Below are positions 1 through 8,269 of a DNA stretch of 64,000 nucleotides, one piece after another. The stretch is from Nitrospirota bacterium. Lineage in GTDB: Bacteria > Nitrospirota > Nitrospiria > Nitrospirales > UBA8639. How positions within the stretch are numbered: the stretch's first letter is position 1; every line of letters starts with the position of its first letter. Location of the stretch: contig RFGF01000018.1 in NCBI GenBank assembly GCA_003695915.1, positions 1-64,000 of the forward strand. The letters are read 5' to 3'. The position numbers were made by a program, and so were the translations under genes. The notes beneath the pieces are model-generated. The model did not search any database, was not told where the DNA came from, and saw nothing but the letters and a program-made list of their open reading frames with translations.

Positions 1-198
1 CTTCCAGATGCCCCACCGCGGGTGGGCCGCGCTTAACTGATTCAGAGCATCACTGAGGGCCGCATCTCAGCCCTGCCAATTACCGGGTGGCTGGTCGTAC
101 GCCGACCGAGCCAACTTCAGGGCCGCACAGCCCCGGACAATGGAAATGCCATGGGTTGCGTGGATGGGTGGCACGGCCTCCCGTTTCTCCGTCGGCGT
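1..198 (-). pseudogene. IS3-family transposase OrfB, 5' fragment with in-frame stop
   Basis: Read on the minus strand, the frame gives RGCAALKLARSAYDQPP, then a TGA (67-69), then DAALSDALNQLSAAHPRWG before the window edge. This matches the N-terminal part of IS3 OrfB proteins, which come just before the DDE integrase core. The premature TGA means full-length transposase cannot be made from this copy. The catalytic core would lie beyond the window. Confidence 0.6.
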
Positions 199-464
199 GC
201 GAGCTGTTTTTCGATGAGATCCTTCAGGGCTCGATTCTCGAAGGCCAGATCGGCATCCATCCGTTTCAACTTGGCCCGTTCGCTCTCGGTCTCCTTCAGC
301 CATTTGAGAGCCGAGGCCTCGAGCCCCCCATACTTCGCTTTCCAGGCGTAATAGGTCGCGTCACTGAGCCCATGCTCGCGGCACAGGTCTTTGACCGTGA
401 TCCCGGCCTCGGCTTGTTTCAAGATGGGGATAATTGGGGTTTCGCTAAATCGCGTCCGTTTCAT
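117..464 (-). CDS. IS3-family transposase OrfA (helix-turn-helix protein)
   Basis: The 115-residue product opens with the helix-turn-helix region typical of IS3 OrfA proteins (KDLCREHGLSDATYYAWKAK, about residues 25-45). A leucine-zipper-like stretch follows, ending near ALKDLIEKQL. In intact elements OrfA binds the IS ends and is fused to OrfB by -1 frameshifting. A good AGGAGG site precedes the ATG. The last 25 or so residues are out-of-frame readthrough beyond the usual OrfA end. The partner OrfB is damaged, so the element is probably not autonomous. Confidence 0.8.
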   Translation of the reverse strand: MKRTRFSETPIIPILKQAEAGITVKDLCREHGLSDATYYAWKAKYGGLEASALKWLKETESERAKLKRMDADLAFENRALKDLIEKQLARRRRNGRPCHPSTQPMAFPLSGAVRP

Positions 465-528
465 CCGAGCCTCCTGGTGGTATGGTGCCAGAAAACTCTA
501 TTTTTGCCCTGTCCTCAATTATGGGAGC

Positions 529-702
529 TTACACCGGGACCTGGCTGTCGCGAGAGACGCTGTCGAGGGCTTCGCCGCGCAACAACCGAAGCACTTGCTC
601 CGTCTTGCGCTAGGCGCTCCACCGTTCGGGGAGTTTCATCGATTCATCCTGGGGCCCATCGTCCTCTGTAGATGTGCGGGAATTCTTCCGTTTGGTCTCC
701 AT
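529..702 (-). pseudogene. second IS3-type OrfA remnant
   Basis: From an ATG at 702 (preceded by AAGGAGG) the minus strand encodes METKRKNSRTSTEDDGP and then KLPERWSA, a TAG stop (610-612), RKTEQVLRLLRGEALDSVSR, and a final stop at 529-531. The RKTE-x-VLRLLRGE core is typical of transposase OrfA proteins of a different group from the one at 117-464. It is truncated on its 3' side next to the other IS, which suggests that element inserted into it. The 5' flank at about 733-775 carries an imperfect palindrome (GGCTTAAAT...ATTTAAGCC) that may be this element's end. Confidence 0.5.
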
Positions 703-1035
703 ACCCAACCTCCTTGGCCATCGTATTGTGGCTTAAATCTGTGTCCAAGGAAACCGGGTCCGATTTAAGCCGACCAAGTCAGGCGGTAATTGAACCCTAT
801 AGAAACTCCGTGAGAACTCATGATATAGCCGATCGCCACGCGCATGTATCGCACAAGGAGCCTCCCGCACCTAAATCCATATAGACATACATATAAATGC
901 AGGTCTTCTTAAATTGTCGACCTCCTATGTATAGTTTACTTGGATCCATGTTCCCTTCTTTCCCGCGCCCATTGCCGATGAACTGGTTTGATTCTTTATG
1001 CAATGATTTTTTCCTTTAAGTTTTTTCTCTCAAAA
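703..1035. other. intergenic region, no gene supported
   Basis: Apart from the palindrome near 733-775 next to the IS remnant, I see no coding or RNA feature here. It separates the IS remnants from the end of the por operon. Confidence 0.5.
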
Positions 1036-1074
1036 TGAAAAGCCCGCCTCATATAATCGGAGGCGGGCTTTTCA
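1036..1074 (-). terminator. rho-independent terminator of the por operon
   Basis: A perfect 15-bp inverted repeat (1036-1050 and 1060-1074; arms TGAAAAGCCCGCCTC and its complement) encloses a 9-base loop. It lies 25 bases after the last por gene. On the minus strand the GC-rich stem ends in a T run. Because the arms carry A and T runs, it could act in both directions. Confidence 0.85.
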
Positions 1075-1099
1075 TCCTGACAAAATTGTTCAACAAATC

Positions 1100-2449
1100 C
1101 TAAATATTTTGCATAAAGTGAGCTACTGCTTGCTGATCAACCTCCGTTCCCATTATTGCTGATGCAGGAACACTATTGGATTTTTTCCCTGAAAGCCCAC
1201 AGATTACTTCGTCCACAATCATTTCGACGGGCATTGACATCCCGCCGTAAACATGCGGACCAGCAATGATCTTGGCTTTTGAATATCCATAGATGGATGC
1301 AGCAACATCTTTTGCCAACCATCCAACGTAATTAAATTCCGGAATCACAATCAGTTTAGCCTTTGCACACAGCTTACGAAGCTCAGCCGTTGGGAATGGT
1401 CGAAGCGAACGGACTTTAATTAAGCCAACCTGAATTCCTTGTTCCGCACAGAGGCGAACGGCTTCTCGAGATTGGGCAGCGGCACTTCCAGAAGCAATTA
1501 GAATCGCCTCGGCTCCTTCGACGTTCTGAGCCTCGACCAACCCGCCCATATAAAAATCAATATACTTTCTGGATCGTTCCACTGCTGCCCATACTTCTTG
1601 CTGCCAGACCGCGTGAATATTATAGGCCATAAAATTCGACTTTTGGACTGGAGCATCTCGGGATAACCGAGCTGGGGGATTCTCCGCATCCAACACTGGC
1701 ACTGCACCCCGCCAGGCATCTCGCGGAGGTAGCTTTAATCCTCGGTCCGGCATGGCGCAATAGCCACGGGCATGCGTGACGAAAAATCCGTCGCAGCAGA
1801 CCCCAACCGGTAGGGTCACATCGTTTTTCTCACTAATGACGAACCCCTTCATAATAAAATCAAACATATCCTGCTGATTCTCGGCATGGAATACAATCAT
1901 GCCACAATTCAACAGGTAGGCAATTTCGATATTGTCCGGCTGAATAGCTAAAGGGGCATTAACTACCCGACAAGTAAATAGCGCTACAGCGGGAAGACGG
2001 TGCCCTGGCCATGATGCAATTGGCTCAATCCCGCGAAGAGTTCCAGGTCCCGCCGTTGCTGTAAAGCACCGCACGCCAGCTCGAGAAGCGCCAGCAATAG
2101 CCGACATGACACCATACTCTTCTTCGCCCCGATAATATTCTTTGACGTATCCTTCCCCATAGAGCACTCCGATAAGCTGCATCGTTTCACTTTGGGGTGT
2201 AATCGGATAGGCGATGGCCACATCGACATTCGATCTTCTGACAGCCTCTTTTGCGGCTTCGCTCCCGGTAATAAATTCTCGCTCTCGTGGTGCTTCAAAA
2301 AACATGTATTCTGGGCTCACCACTCGCTGTCGCTTGGCCTCAGCATGAGGATCTTTTTTCCCTCCCTGCGTAGAAGGCGGCGGCGGAGCAACTGTAATGG
2401 GGTCTCCTTGTGGATTGGTTTTTACTTGTGTGTCCAATGCTTCACTCAT
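1100..2449 (-). CDS. porA: 2-oxoacid:ferredoxin oxidoreductase, alpha subunit
   Basis: This is the 449-residue alpha subunit of a pyruvate/2-oxoglutarate:ferredoxin oxidoreductase. The enzyme interconverts 2-oxoacids with acyl-CoA and CO2 using ferredoxin in the cytoplasm. After a poorly conserved proline-rich N-terminus (about 1-45) comes the pyrimidine-binding PFOR domain with AYPITPQSETMQ and GEEEYGVMSAIAGASRAG. A transketolase C-like domain follows from about residue 305. It is the last gene of the five-gene operon and directly precedes the terminator. Five separate subunits are characteristic of the Hydrogenobacter/Nitrospira enzymes. Substrate (pyruvate or 2-oxoglutarate) cannot be decided from sequence. 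Confidence 0.9.
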   Translation of the reverse strand: MSEALDTQVKTNPQGDPITVAPPPPSTQGGKKDPHAEAKRQRVVSPEYMFFEAPREREFITGSEAAKEAVRRSNVDVAIAYPITPQSETMQLIGVLYGEGYVKEYYRGEEEYGVMSAIAGASRAGVRCFTATAGPGTLRGIEPIASWPGHRLPAVALFTCRVVNAPLAIQPDNIEIAYLLNCGMIVFHAENQQDMFDFIMKGFVISEKNDVTLPVGVCCDGFFVTHARGYCAMPDRGLKLPPRDAWRGAVPVLDAENPPARLSRDAPVQKSNFMAYNIHAVWQQEVWAAVERSRKYIDFYMGGLVEAQNVEGAEAILIASGSAAAQSREAVRLCAEQGIQVGLIKVRSLRPFPTAELRKLCAKAKLIVIPEFNYVGWLAKDVAASIYGYSKAKIIAGPHVYGGMSMPVEMIVDEVICGLSGKKSNSVPASAIMGTEVDQQAVAHFMQNI

Positions 2450-2524
2450 GGTGCAACCCCTTTATAAGTAAGTATGTTTAAAAATTAAAGGCGTAACGAC
2501 GATGAACATGCATATAGCCTTCTA

Positions 2525-3310
2525 TCAGCCTTCTCGTTGCATTTCTTCTGCTCGGTGACCATATGCAGCTGCCGAACCAGAACTAGGATCGCCAGGTGAA
2601 AAATCAAGCGGATTCGTATGAGTTTTCCCTTGATGAACCATCCTTGATTGATACGGAGTAAACCGTACGGTAGCTCCATCTTCCGGCAATTTGATGCCCA
2701 ATTGCTCGCGCACCCGTGCAAAGACTTGGGCTATGCGCCGAAGCTTTGCAGCATCGGTATCTCGAATGGTAAACATAGCATCTTCATGGCCTTGCTCTGC
2801 ACACAAGGCGATGGTCGTACAATTCGTTCCAGCTCTGATCATTTTGAGAGAAAGATTAGCATAATGACAATGAACGCCGACAAAAATACAGGCTTCAATT
2901 TTATTTCCCCAAATGGTTAAATTTGGATGATTGGGGTTAATGACTTCTTCAGGCTCAACCTTGGGATACTTTGGTCGATAATCCGGCATCGGAATGATAA
3001 GCACATCGGGAATCTGGGCTGCAATCTCCAATACCGCTCTTGCTTTCTCTGCTGCATGCTCATTCCAATTCCACAATACGAGCGGACCAGGGAAAATGGT
3101 GGCATTGCGACTGGTGAGCATAATCCGAGCCAATTCTTCCATCACTTGCTCTTCCGGCGCCTCACGTCCATACCGCAAACCATAACCTGGATTAGGAGGC
3201 AATACTCCCAATTGGGCAGCCGAAGGCGGATGAAAGCCAGCGGGTCCTGGAACAATTATTCTTTCCTCTACATTTTCTTCTATGGTCTCCACAATCCTTA
3301 CTCCCTTCAT
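2525..3310 (-). CDS. porE: 2-oxoacid:ferredoxin oxidoreductase epsilon-type subunit (CODH-beta-like)
   Basis: The 261-residue protein belongs to the accessory subunit family often labelled carbon monoxide dehydrogenase beta-like, corresponding to ForE of Hydrogenobacter. It is not a CODH by itself. A conserved core spans NKIEACIFVGVHCHYANLSL and a following Cys-containing stretch (NCTTIALCAEQGHEDAMF, about residues 160-190). Its place between delta and alpha genes in the same operon supports its identity as the fifth subunit of the multisubunit enzyme. The biochemical role of this subunit is unclear. Confidence 0.8.
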   Translation of the reverse strand: MKGVRIVETIEENVEERIIVPGPAGFHPPSAAQLGVLPPNPGYGLRYGREAPEEQVMEELARIMLTSRNATIFPGPLVLWNWNEHAAEKARAVLEIAAQIPDVLIIPMPDYRPKYPKVEPEEVINPNHPNLTIWGNKIEACIFVGVHCHYANLSLKMIRAGTNCTTIALCAEQGHEDAMFTIRDTDAAKLRRIAQVFARVREQLGIKLPEDGATVRFTPYQSRMVHQGKTHTNPLDFSPGDPSSGSAAAYGHRAEEMQREG

Positions 3311-3342
3311 CCCTCCCTGAACATAACAAACTTGAAAAAGCT

Positions 3343-3666
3343 TTACCCGATTACAGGGCTGGTCAGCTTAGCAACGGTAGTTTTTTCTTTATATTCAACA
3401 TTTTCCGTCAGCGCAGCTTCAGGAATTTGATCGATCATTTCCATTTTAATGGCATGATGCTTGGCCATATTGTCGCATACCCAAACGCATTGAGCACATC
3501 CTTTACATCGATCTACAGCAACATATGCTGCACCATATTTTAATCCTTTCTCCTTTCCTGCATCCTGGTTGTACAGGATAGTATTGGCTTCAGGACAATA
3601 TTGGGTACAAAGCTTGCAGCTCGTTGCTGCACAAATTTCCGTATCGATATGAGCCACTAAATACAT
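3343..3666 (-). CDS. porD: 2-oxoacid:ferredoxin oxidoreductase delta subunit (2x[4Fe-4S] ferredoxin-like)
   Basis: A 107-residue electron-transfer subunit. Two [4Fe-4S] ligand sets are visible: CAATSCKLCTQYC near residue 12 (spacing C-x4-C-x2-C-x3-C, with an extra residue group in the first gap) and CKGCAQCVWVC near residue 54. It would pass electrons between the TPP site of the beta subunit and external ferredoxin. It sits 13 bases downstream of the gamma gene stop, so translation is probably coupled. The residues between the motifs (NQDAGKEKGLKYGAAYVAVD) are longer than in simple clostridial ferredoxins. Confidence 0.9.
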   Translation of the reverse strand: MYLVAHIDTEICAATSCKLCTQYCPEANTILYNQDAGKEKGLKYGAAYVAVDRCKGCAQCVWVCDNMAKHHAIKMEMIDQIPEAALTENVEYKEKTTVAKLTSPVIG

Positions 3667-3679
3667 TATGTTTCTCCTT

Positions 3680-4393
3680 TTAGGCCGATGCTGCTGTGGC
3701 GGGTTCTATCGTAGCTTTCTCGACTTTTGCCCAACCATGATCCACAGCATAATTCCATGCTGCCCGAACCACAGCTAGATTTTTTTCAATCAGCTCTTGT
3801 TTTTTCTTAAATTTTCGCTCGACGACACTATCCAGTGCAGCCGTTCCACCGGACACGACAAATCCTTTTCCTAAAAACCGATCTCTCACCGCTTGAGCTA
3901 ATGCATCCATGTTTGTCAATCCTGTAATCGCTCCTATTGCGCCCACCATCGCCATATTGGTCGCCAAGTCAATTCCCGCAACTTCTAACGAAAGTTTTGT
4001 CGCCGGTAAGTAATACAGCTTGGCATTGAGCGCATTCAACTCACGTTCATGATCGGGCTCAAGGGTCATCGATCCGTCATGATTGATTAGCACTACCCCA
4101 TCTTTCTTTAACCCGAAATAAAAAGGATTCGTATAACTTTTGCCATGGGTAATGACTTGTGGATGAAATATCATAATAATATGAGGAAACGTGATTTCAC
4201 CAATTTCATAAATCGGTTCATTCGATACCCTCACATAACTCTCGACCGGAGCCATTCGCTTTTCTGATCCATAAAATGGCACAATCGTGCTCTCTCCTCC
4301 GGCATTGATCACGGCCGTACTAAAGATATGCGACGCCGTTACCACTCCTTGCCCACCGACTCCAGCCATTCGAATGTTATATCGTATTGCCAT
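3680..4393 (-). CDS. porG: 2-oxoacid:ferredoxin oxidoreductase gamma subunit
   Basis: A 237-residue gamma subunit of the PFOR catalytic domain family. The N-terminal MAGVGGQGVVTASHIF motif (residues 9-24) is the diagnostic nucleotide/CoA-side signature, and GSEKRMAPVESYVRVS follows. It forms the catalytic core with the alpha and beta subunits. The ATG is preceded by GAGGAG. It is the second gene of the operon, 58 bases after the beta gene. About 40 C-terminal residues rich in Lys and Ala extend past the conserved domain. Confidence 0.9.
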   Translation of the reverse strand: MAIRYNIRMAGVGGQGVVTASHIFSTAVINAGGESTIVPFYGSEKRMAPVESYVRVSNEPIYEIGEITFPHIIMIFHPQVITHGKSYTNPFYFGLKKDGVVLINHDGSMTLEPDHERELNALNAKLYYLPATKLSLEVAGIDLATNMAMVGAIGAITGLTNMDALAQAVRDRFLGKGFVVSGGTAALDSVVERKFKKKQELIEKNLAVVRAAWNYAVDHGWAKVEKATIEPATAASA

Positions 4394-4451
4394 ATGTCCT
4401 CCTCATCGAAAAGTCTCCATGGTATTTGCATAGAAACTAAACATATGCTGG

Positions 4452-5342
4452 TCAATCTTTTGAGACTGCTGCAGTGGGTTTCGGAAGGTATTCTTTATAC
4501 CCGTATTGCTCAGCCAAATACTGCTTAGCTTCTTCGGTAATATATTCTGAGAATCGATACCGATCGTTTTCTACATTTTTTGCGTCTTCCATAACTTTAT
4601 CTGTCGGGATCGCATACTCGATGTTGCAAGATGTATACGCTTGAATATACGTCGGACCGATTTCCCTAGCAATCAATACGGCTTTTTTGATCACGCTTTC
4701 TACGCGGCGAGGATTGTTCGGTACAACTGTCGCCACATAGGCGCATCCAGCAATCTTCGCCATTCCCACCATGTCCATTTTTTCAAATTTTTTCCCGAGG
4801 GGGGCCATCTTCAGCACTTGATTCTTATTCGTCATCCCGCTCTCTTGCCCACCAGTGTTCCCATATACTTCGTTATCTAACATAATGGTGGTAAATTTTT
4901 CTTTTCGAAACCATGAATGTAATGTTTGGGCAAACCCGATATCGGCTATTCCCCCATCGCCAGCCATTACCACCACATCCTTAGGCCGGTCCCCGAAACG
5001 AAGCCGCAACCCTCGCGACAATCCAGAGGCCACTCCATTTTGGTCTCCATAATTTCCATAGACGAAAGGAATAGCGGCTTGGGAAATAGCCAATCGCCCA
5101 CATCCTGCCGTCCCAACAGTAATGGTATCCTCAGGGTTAGGGAAAGAAATCATCGCCAGACGGATAAAAAGAGTCATCGCACACCCTGCACACATAGGAT
5201 GTTCTTCTAAGATCTCCTTAAAAGTACCCGCCTGCGACACCGAGACCTTTTTCCCAAATGGCCCGTGCTCAACCATATCGCGATATTCTTTTGGCATAAA
5301 TTTATCGAACCCTGGAGTAAATTTTACGTAATCAAGGCTCAT
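4452..5342 (-). CDS. porB: 2-oxoacid:ferredoxin oxidoreductase beta subunit (TPP-binding)
   Basis: A 296-residue thiamine-diphosphate-binding beta subunit. The proximal [4Fe-4S] ligands include CAGC (about residues 52-55) and Cys in TAGCGRLA. The TPP/Mg motif is GDGGIADIGFAQTLHSW, with NEVYGNTGGQ later (about residues 128-168). It carries out decarboxylation and acyl transfer. It is the first gene of the operon, with a GGAGGCGATAAGC leader before the ATG. The order beta-gamma-delta-epsilon-alpha differs from the Hydrogenobacter for cluster as I recall it, although the gene set is the same. Confidence 0.9.
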   Translation of the reverse strand: MSLDYVKFTPGFDKFMPKEYRDMVEHGPFGKKVSVSQAGTFKEILEEHPMCAGCAMTLFIRLAMISFPNPEDTITVGTAGCGRLAISQAAIPFVYGNYGDQNGVASGLSRGLRLRFGDRPKDVVVMAGDGGIADIGFAQTLHSWFRKEKFTTIMLDNEVYGNTGGQESGMTNKNQVLKMAPLGKKFEKMDMVGMAKIAGCAYVATVVPNNPRRVESVIKKAVLIAREIGPTYIQAYTSCNIEYAIPTDKVMEDAKNVENDRYRFSEYITEEAKQYLAEQYGYKEYLPKPTAAVSKD

Positions 5343-5427
5343 AGCTTATCGCCTCCTTTTTGAGCATCTTTATCCGTAAATAAAAGGTTACATGAGTGAA
5401 AATTTTCCCTTTTGCGAGAGCAGCTAA

Positions 5428-5457
5428 ACCGTAACAGAGGGGTCAAAAAATTGTCAA
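5428..5457 (-). promoter_or_regulatory. candidate sigma70-type promoter for the por operon
   Basis: On the minus strand TTGACA (5457-5452) is followed after 18 bases by TACGGT (5433-5428), about 85 bases before the first por ATG. The rest of 5343-5684 is AT-rich without a gene. Another TTGACA lies further upstream near 5538-5545 without a clear -10. Prediction by eye only. Confidence 0.3.
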
Positions 5458-5684
5458 TTTTTGAATCGATGGATTTATTTAACAATTCATAATCCTACGT
5501 TGCATATTTATTCAATGCAATGCAAAAGAAGCCCTAAACTTGTCAAAAAAAGTCCTATTTTACTTGAGAACTTAGGCCTTTGGGACCAAGAAAAATGAAA
5601 ATTGGGTACAGGACTAGCAGGAAAGATTGGAGGAAAGAAATTAATGAATTTCGAAGATGGAAAATATTCTCCCGGTTGGCTATT

Positions 5685-6677
5685 TCAATCGAGGATATAT
5701 TGGACCGGATTCACAACTCGATCATTGACGGCGATTTGATAGTGGAGATGAGGACCCGTTGAAAATTTCCCTGTACTTCCTACATGACCAATAATGTCGC
5801 CGCGACGAACTTTCTGCCCATACTTCACCAAAATCTTAGAAAGATGCCCGTACGTGGTTTCCACTCCATAGCCATGATCAATTCGCACGAACTTTCCCAT
5901 TCGAGTATCATACGCAGCTACGACAACTTTACCGTTGGCTGGAGCCTGAACCGGAGTCCCTGTGGGTGCTCCGATATCAATCCCGGCATGCATAGCCTTT
6001 TTCCCAGTGAACGGTGAAATGCGCGGGCCAAACTTTGAGGTGATGGGGCCTTTTACAGGCCAAATGGACGGAGTTGCCGCCCACTGCTTCGCTCGCTGGG
6101 TGGCAATTTCGGACAGCTCATTGAGAATGGTTTCTTCGACGTTCGACTGATGTTCGAGCCACTCCAATCCCTTTTCTATGGAGGCAATCAGCGTTTCGCT
6201 TCGCGAAAGCGGATAGGTCTCATTTGAGCCTCCTTTCTCGATATGAGTTCCGTTTTCCCCGGCAAGACCAAGGGAAAGGTTCATTCCTTCGACCTCGAAA
6301 GGAAATTCCTCGCCCCCTTGTCCCTCAAGCCGATCAAGGCTGCTTTCAATACTATCTGGCTCTAAGCCGAACAAGGTTTGGAGCTTTCGATTCAGCGTTT
6401 CCAAGGCCACCATGCGCTTCCGCATGCCCTCAATTTCTCCCGCAAAGCTGCTCGTTCTTGCTCGCGATTGCGATAGTTCGGCCTTTAAGGCATGCAATTC
6501 TGCTAATTGATTCCACTGGATAATATAGTGTGCCACAATCCCGAATTGAACGATCGTTACACATGCCAATGTGATAAGCACTCGCCTGAGGATCTTGGGA
6601 CGGATTTTTACTCGAAGCGGCGTAGATCGAGCGCCACGGAAAATAATGACCGTATAATGTTCATCAATGTTTTTCAT
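5685..6677 (-). CDS. M23 family metallopeptidase (murein hydrolase, membrane anchored)
   Basis: A 330-residue LytM/M23 endopeptidase or activator acting on peptidoglycan peptides in the periplasm. One transmembrane helix (about residues 26-48) is followed by a coiled-coil linker (about 50-110) and the M23 domain (about 225-320). Zinc ligands are visible in HAGIDIG (H-x3-D) and HLHYQ (HxH). I chose the ATG at 6677 because the family N-terminus (YTVIIFRGARSTPLR) begins there; the longer frame reads into the inserted IS. No good Shine-Dalgarno site is visible. An IS3 element ends about 36 bases upstream and must have replaced the native upstream region. Confidence 0.85.
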   Translation of the reverse strand: MKNIDEHYTVIIFRGARSTPLRVKIRPKILRRVLITLACVTIVQFGIVAHYIIQWNQLAELHALKAELSQSRARTSSFAGEIEGMRKRMVALETLNRKLQTLFGLEPDSIESSLDRLEGQGGEEFPFEVEGMNLSLGLAGENGTHIEKGGSNETYPLSRSETLIASIEKGLEWLEHQSNVEETILNELSEIATQRAKQWAATPSIWPVKGPITSKFGPRISPFTGKKAMHAGIDIGAPTGTPVQAPANGKVVVAAYDTRMGKFVRIDHGYGVETTYGHLSKILVKYGQKVRRGDIIGHVGSTGKFSTGPHLHYQIAVNDRVVNPVQYILD

Positions 6678-6727
6678 GCTTTTTCTGAGACCGTAGTTCG
6701 ACGTCAAGCTGTAGTGCACCCCATTTG

Positions 6728-7510
6728 TCAAGCGGCCACGAACTGAGTCAGGTGGCTGGATTGATAATCTCGTTCGCACTGGCTTGGCGTTTTATACCTC
6801 AAGGCTGAATGATGGTATCCGTCATTATCTTGCTTCACCCAGTTCGCTAATGCTTCCTGCAATTCTTGGTGACTGCTCCACTCCCGTAACCAAATGAGCT
6901 CTTCTTTCACAGTCCGCATGAGGCGCTCCGTATCGGCATTGCCCTTCGGATTGTGATCACTCGTGAACGCTTGGGTCGCGTCCAGGGCCTGACACGCCTT
7001 CAGAAACGCTTTGCCGGTAGGTTGGCACCCATTATCGCTCATCAGGTCCAGTCCATGCTCACGCACCCCGTTCGGAAATTGTCGGTGCAAGCCCATCTTC
7101 AGGGCCTGCAGCCAATCCTGGGCTCACGAACGCGTTCCTGCCTGCCAGCCCACAATCTTTTTCGTATACCAGTCCAAGACTAAGACGAGAGAGAGTCAGC
7201 CTTCTGGCTCGACCAGCACCTTCGTCATATCAATGCCCCACCACTGATTGGGCCGATGGGGTTTGGGCTTCCTCCGCGTGGGCGTCCGTTTGGCCCGCAA
7301 CCGGACATTCGTAGGCACGCTCCAGTGATGTTCCTGCATCAGGCGTAAGACCCGTTTCCGATTCACCACCACCCCCTCCGTGAAGCGGAGATACGCCCAG
7401 ACTCGGCGGAAGCCCCAAAACTGGTGCTCAGCCTTGAGAGCTTCGATCTGCTTCCGTATGCCCTCATTGCGTGTCGCCACTGCAGGGGAACTCTGCCGCC
7501 TCACTCCCAC
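6728..7510 (-). pseudogene. IS3-family transposase OrfB with two in-frame TGA stops
   Basis: A single frame encodes the OrfB integrase: the HTH_21 region (EALKAEHQFWGFRRVWAYL), first catalytic Asp in WWGIDMTKV, second Asp in LMSDNGCQPTG, and Glu in NADTERLMRTVKEE. Two TGA codons at 7196-7198 and 7124-7126 interrupt it between the first and second catalytic residues. Both fit point mutations, probably from Trp and Arg codons. The frame is otherwise open to 6728. Full-length transposase cannot be made by standard decoding. Confidence 0.85.
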
Positions 7511-7782
7511 ACCTCGTCACTTTTTTTGAGCTCCAGGGTGAGTTCTCCCACCAATTGTTTTTGTTTAAGCCGGGCATTTTCTTGGTGAAGTCGAGATTCG
7601 CGCTGGCTCTGCTTATGCACTTCAAAGGCTTGTCCCGCATGGGCCAGAAACTGATCCCGCCACTGGTAATACTGGGCTTGATTGATTTGATGTTCTGTAC
7701 ACAGCTCGGCAACCGATTTACCTTTGAGCCCTTGTATAACGATTGCCGCCTTAGTCTTGGCATCCCACTTCCGTCGTTTCAT
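7501..7782 (-). CDS. IS3-family transposase OrfA
   Basis: A 93-residue OrfA. Residues about 8-45 form the HTH_Tnp_1 domain (AAIVIQGLKGKSVAELCTEH, then QAQYYQWRDQFL), and a charged coiled-coil or leucine-zipper segment follows. It overlaps the start of the orfB frame by 10 bases in a different frame, as usual for this family. The gene looks intact, but its partner orfB is interrupted. Confidence 0.85.
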   Translation of the reverse strand: MKRRKWDAKTKAAIVIQGLKGKSVAELCTEHQINQAQYYQWRDQFLAHAGQAFEVHKQSQRESRLHQENARLKQKQLVGELTLELKKSDEVWE

Positions 7783-7945
7783 GGCTGATCCCTCCTCGCT
7801 TGATCAGCCACACTGTACTAAGTTCCGGCCCCCTTTGTCTTAATGGGGTGCAGTATAAAGCGATCAACTCAAGGTGGTCGTACTTTACGAATCAACGTGA
7901 AGTTCGTCAACTGGTTTGATCGCACCGCTTATTACCCTGTGCACT

Positions 7946-8269
7946 CTAACAGTGCCTACGACACATCTCTTTCAGCCATGTTAAATACTCTCGCGAACCG
8001 TATTGGATCGGCAATGCAATAATTTCAGGAACCTGATAACTGTGAACGGATTTGATTGCTCGCTCCAGCGATTCGAAAGCCTCGTCGATCGTTTTGACCA
8101 GCAAGAGACATTCTTGCTCCTCGGCGATCTGCCCTCCCCACCGAAACAGAGAACGAACATGGGGGATTATCGTTACGCAGGCCGCAATTTCTTTCTCCAC
8201 AACAGAGCGAGCAAGTTTTCGAGCTTCGTCTTCTGAACCCGCTGTCACCAGAACCACGATCTCGCTCAC
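7946..8269 (-). CDS. cutA: divalent-cation tolerance protein CutA
   Basis: A 107-residue CutA1 family protein, normal length for this small trimeric cytoplasmic protein linked to copper and other divalent metal tolerance. Diagnostic segments are AACVTIIPHVRSLFRWGG (about residues 30-47), EEQECLLLVKT, and VHSYQVPEIIALPI near residue 80. Translation appears to start at a GTG preceded by GGGGAGAG. It is the last gene of a minus-strand run, and the IS3 element lies downstream of it. The exact cellular role of CutA is debated. Confidence 0.9.
   Translation of the reverse strand: MSEIVVLVTAGSEDEARKLARSVVEKEIAACVTIIPHVRSLFRWGGQIAEEQECLLLVKTIDEAFESLERAIKSVHSYQVPEIIALPIQYGSREYLTWLKEMCRRHC

Larger units (their letters stand above)
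1..530 (-). mobile_element. IS3-family insertion sequence remnant, cut by window edge
   Basis: This stretch holds an IS3-type orfA (117-464) and the start of orfB, which runs off the left edge. The orfB frame is -1 relative to orfA, as expected for programmed frameshifting in this family. An in-frame TGA in orfB shows decay. The right boundary near 520-535 is inferred from where a second, different orfA remnant begins; I could not define the terminal inverted repeat. Confidence 0.6.
6714..7852 (-). mobile_element. IS3-family insertion sequence with broken orfB
   Basis: The element of about 1.14 kb is bounded by imperfect inverted repeats beginning TGCACCCCATT (left from 6715, right complement ending 7852). 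It carries orfA and orfB on the minus strand. GTA occurs just outside both ends (6711-6713 and 7853-7855) and may be a 3-bp target duplication if the left end is at 6714. The element separates the M23 gene from its original upstream DNA. Its left terminal repeat contains an outward-facing TTGACA (6731-6726), but I see no suitable -10 after it. Confidence 0.85.

Noticed and set aside
2525-3310. Carbon monoxide dehydrogenase gene
   Set aside because: The protein is CODH-beta-like in name only; operon context identifies it as the epsilon subunit of the 2-oxoacid:ferredoxin oxidoreductase.
7124-7198. TGA recoding (selenocysteine or Trp) in the IS3 orfB
   Set aside because: No SECIS-like element was recognised, and other genes in the window use TGA as a normal stop.
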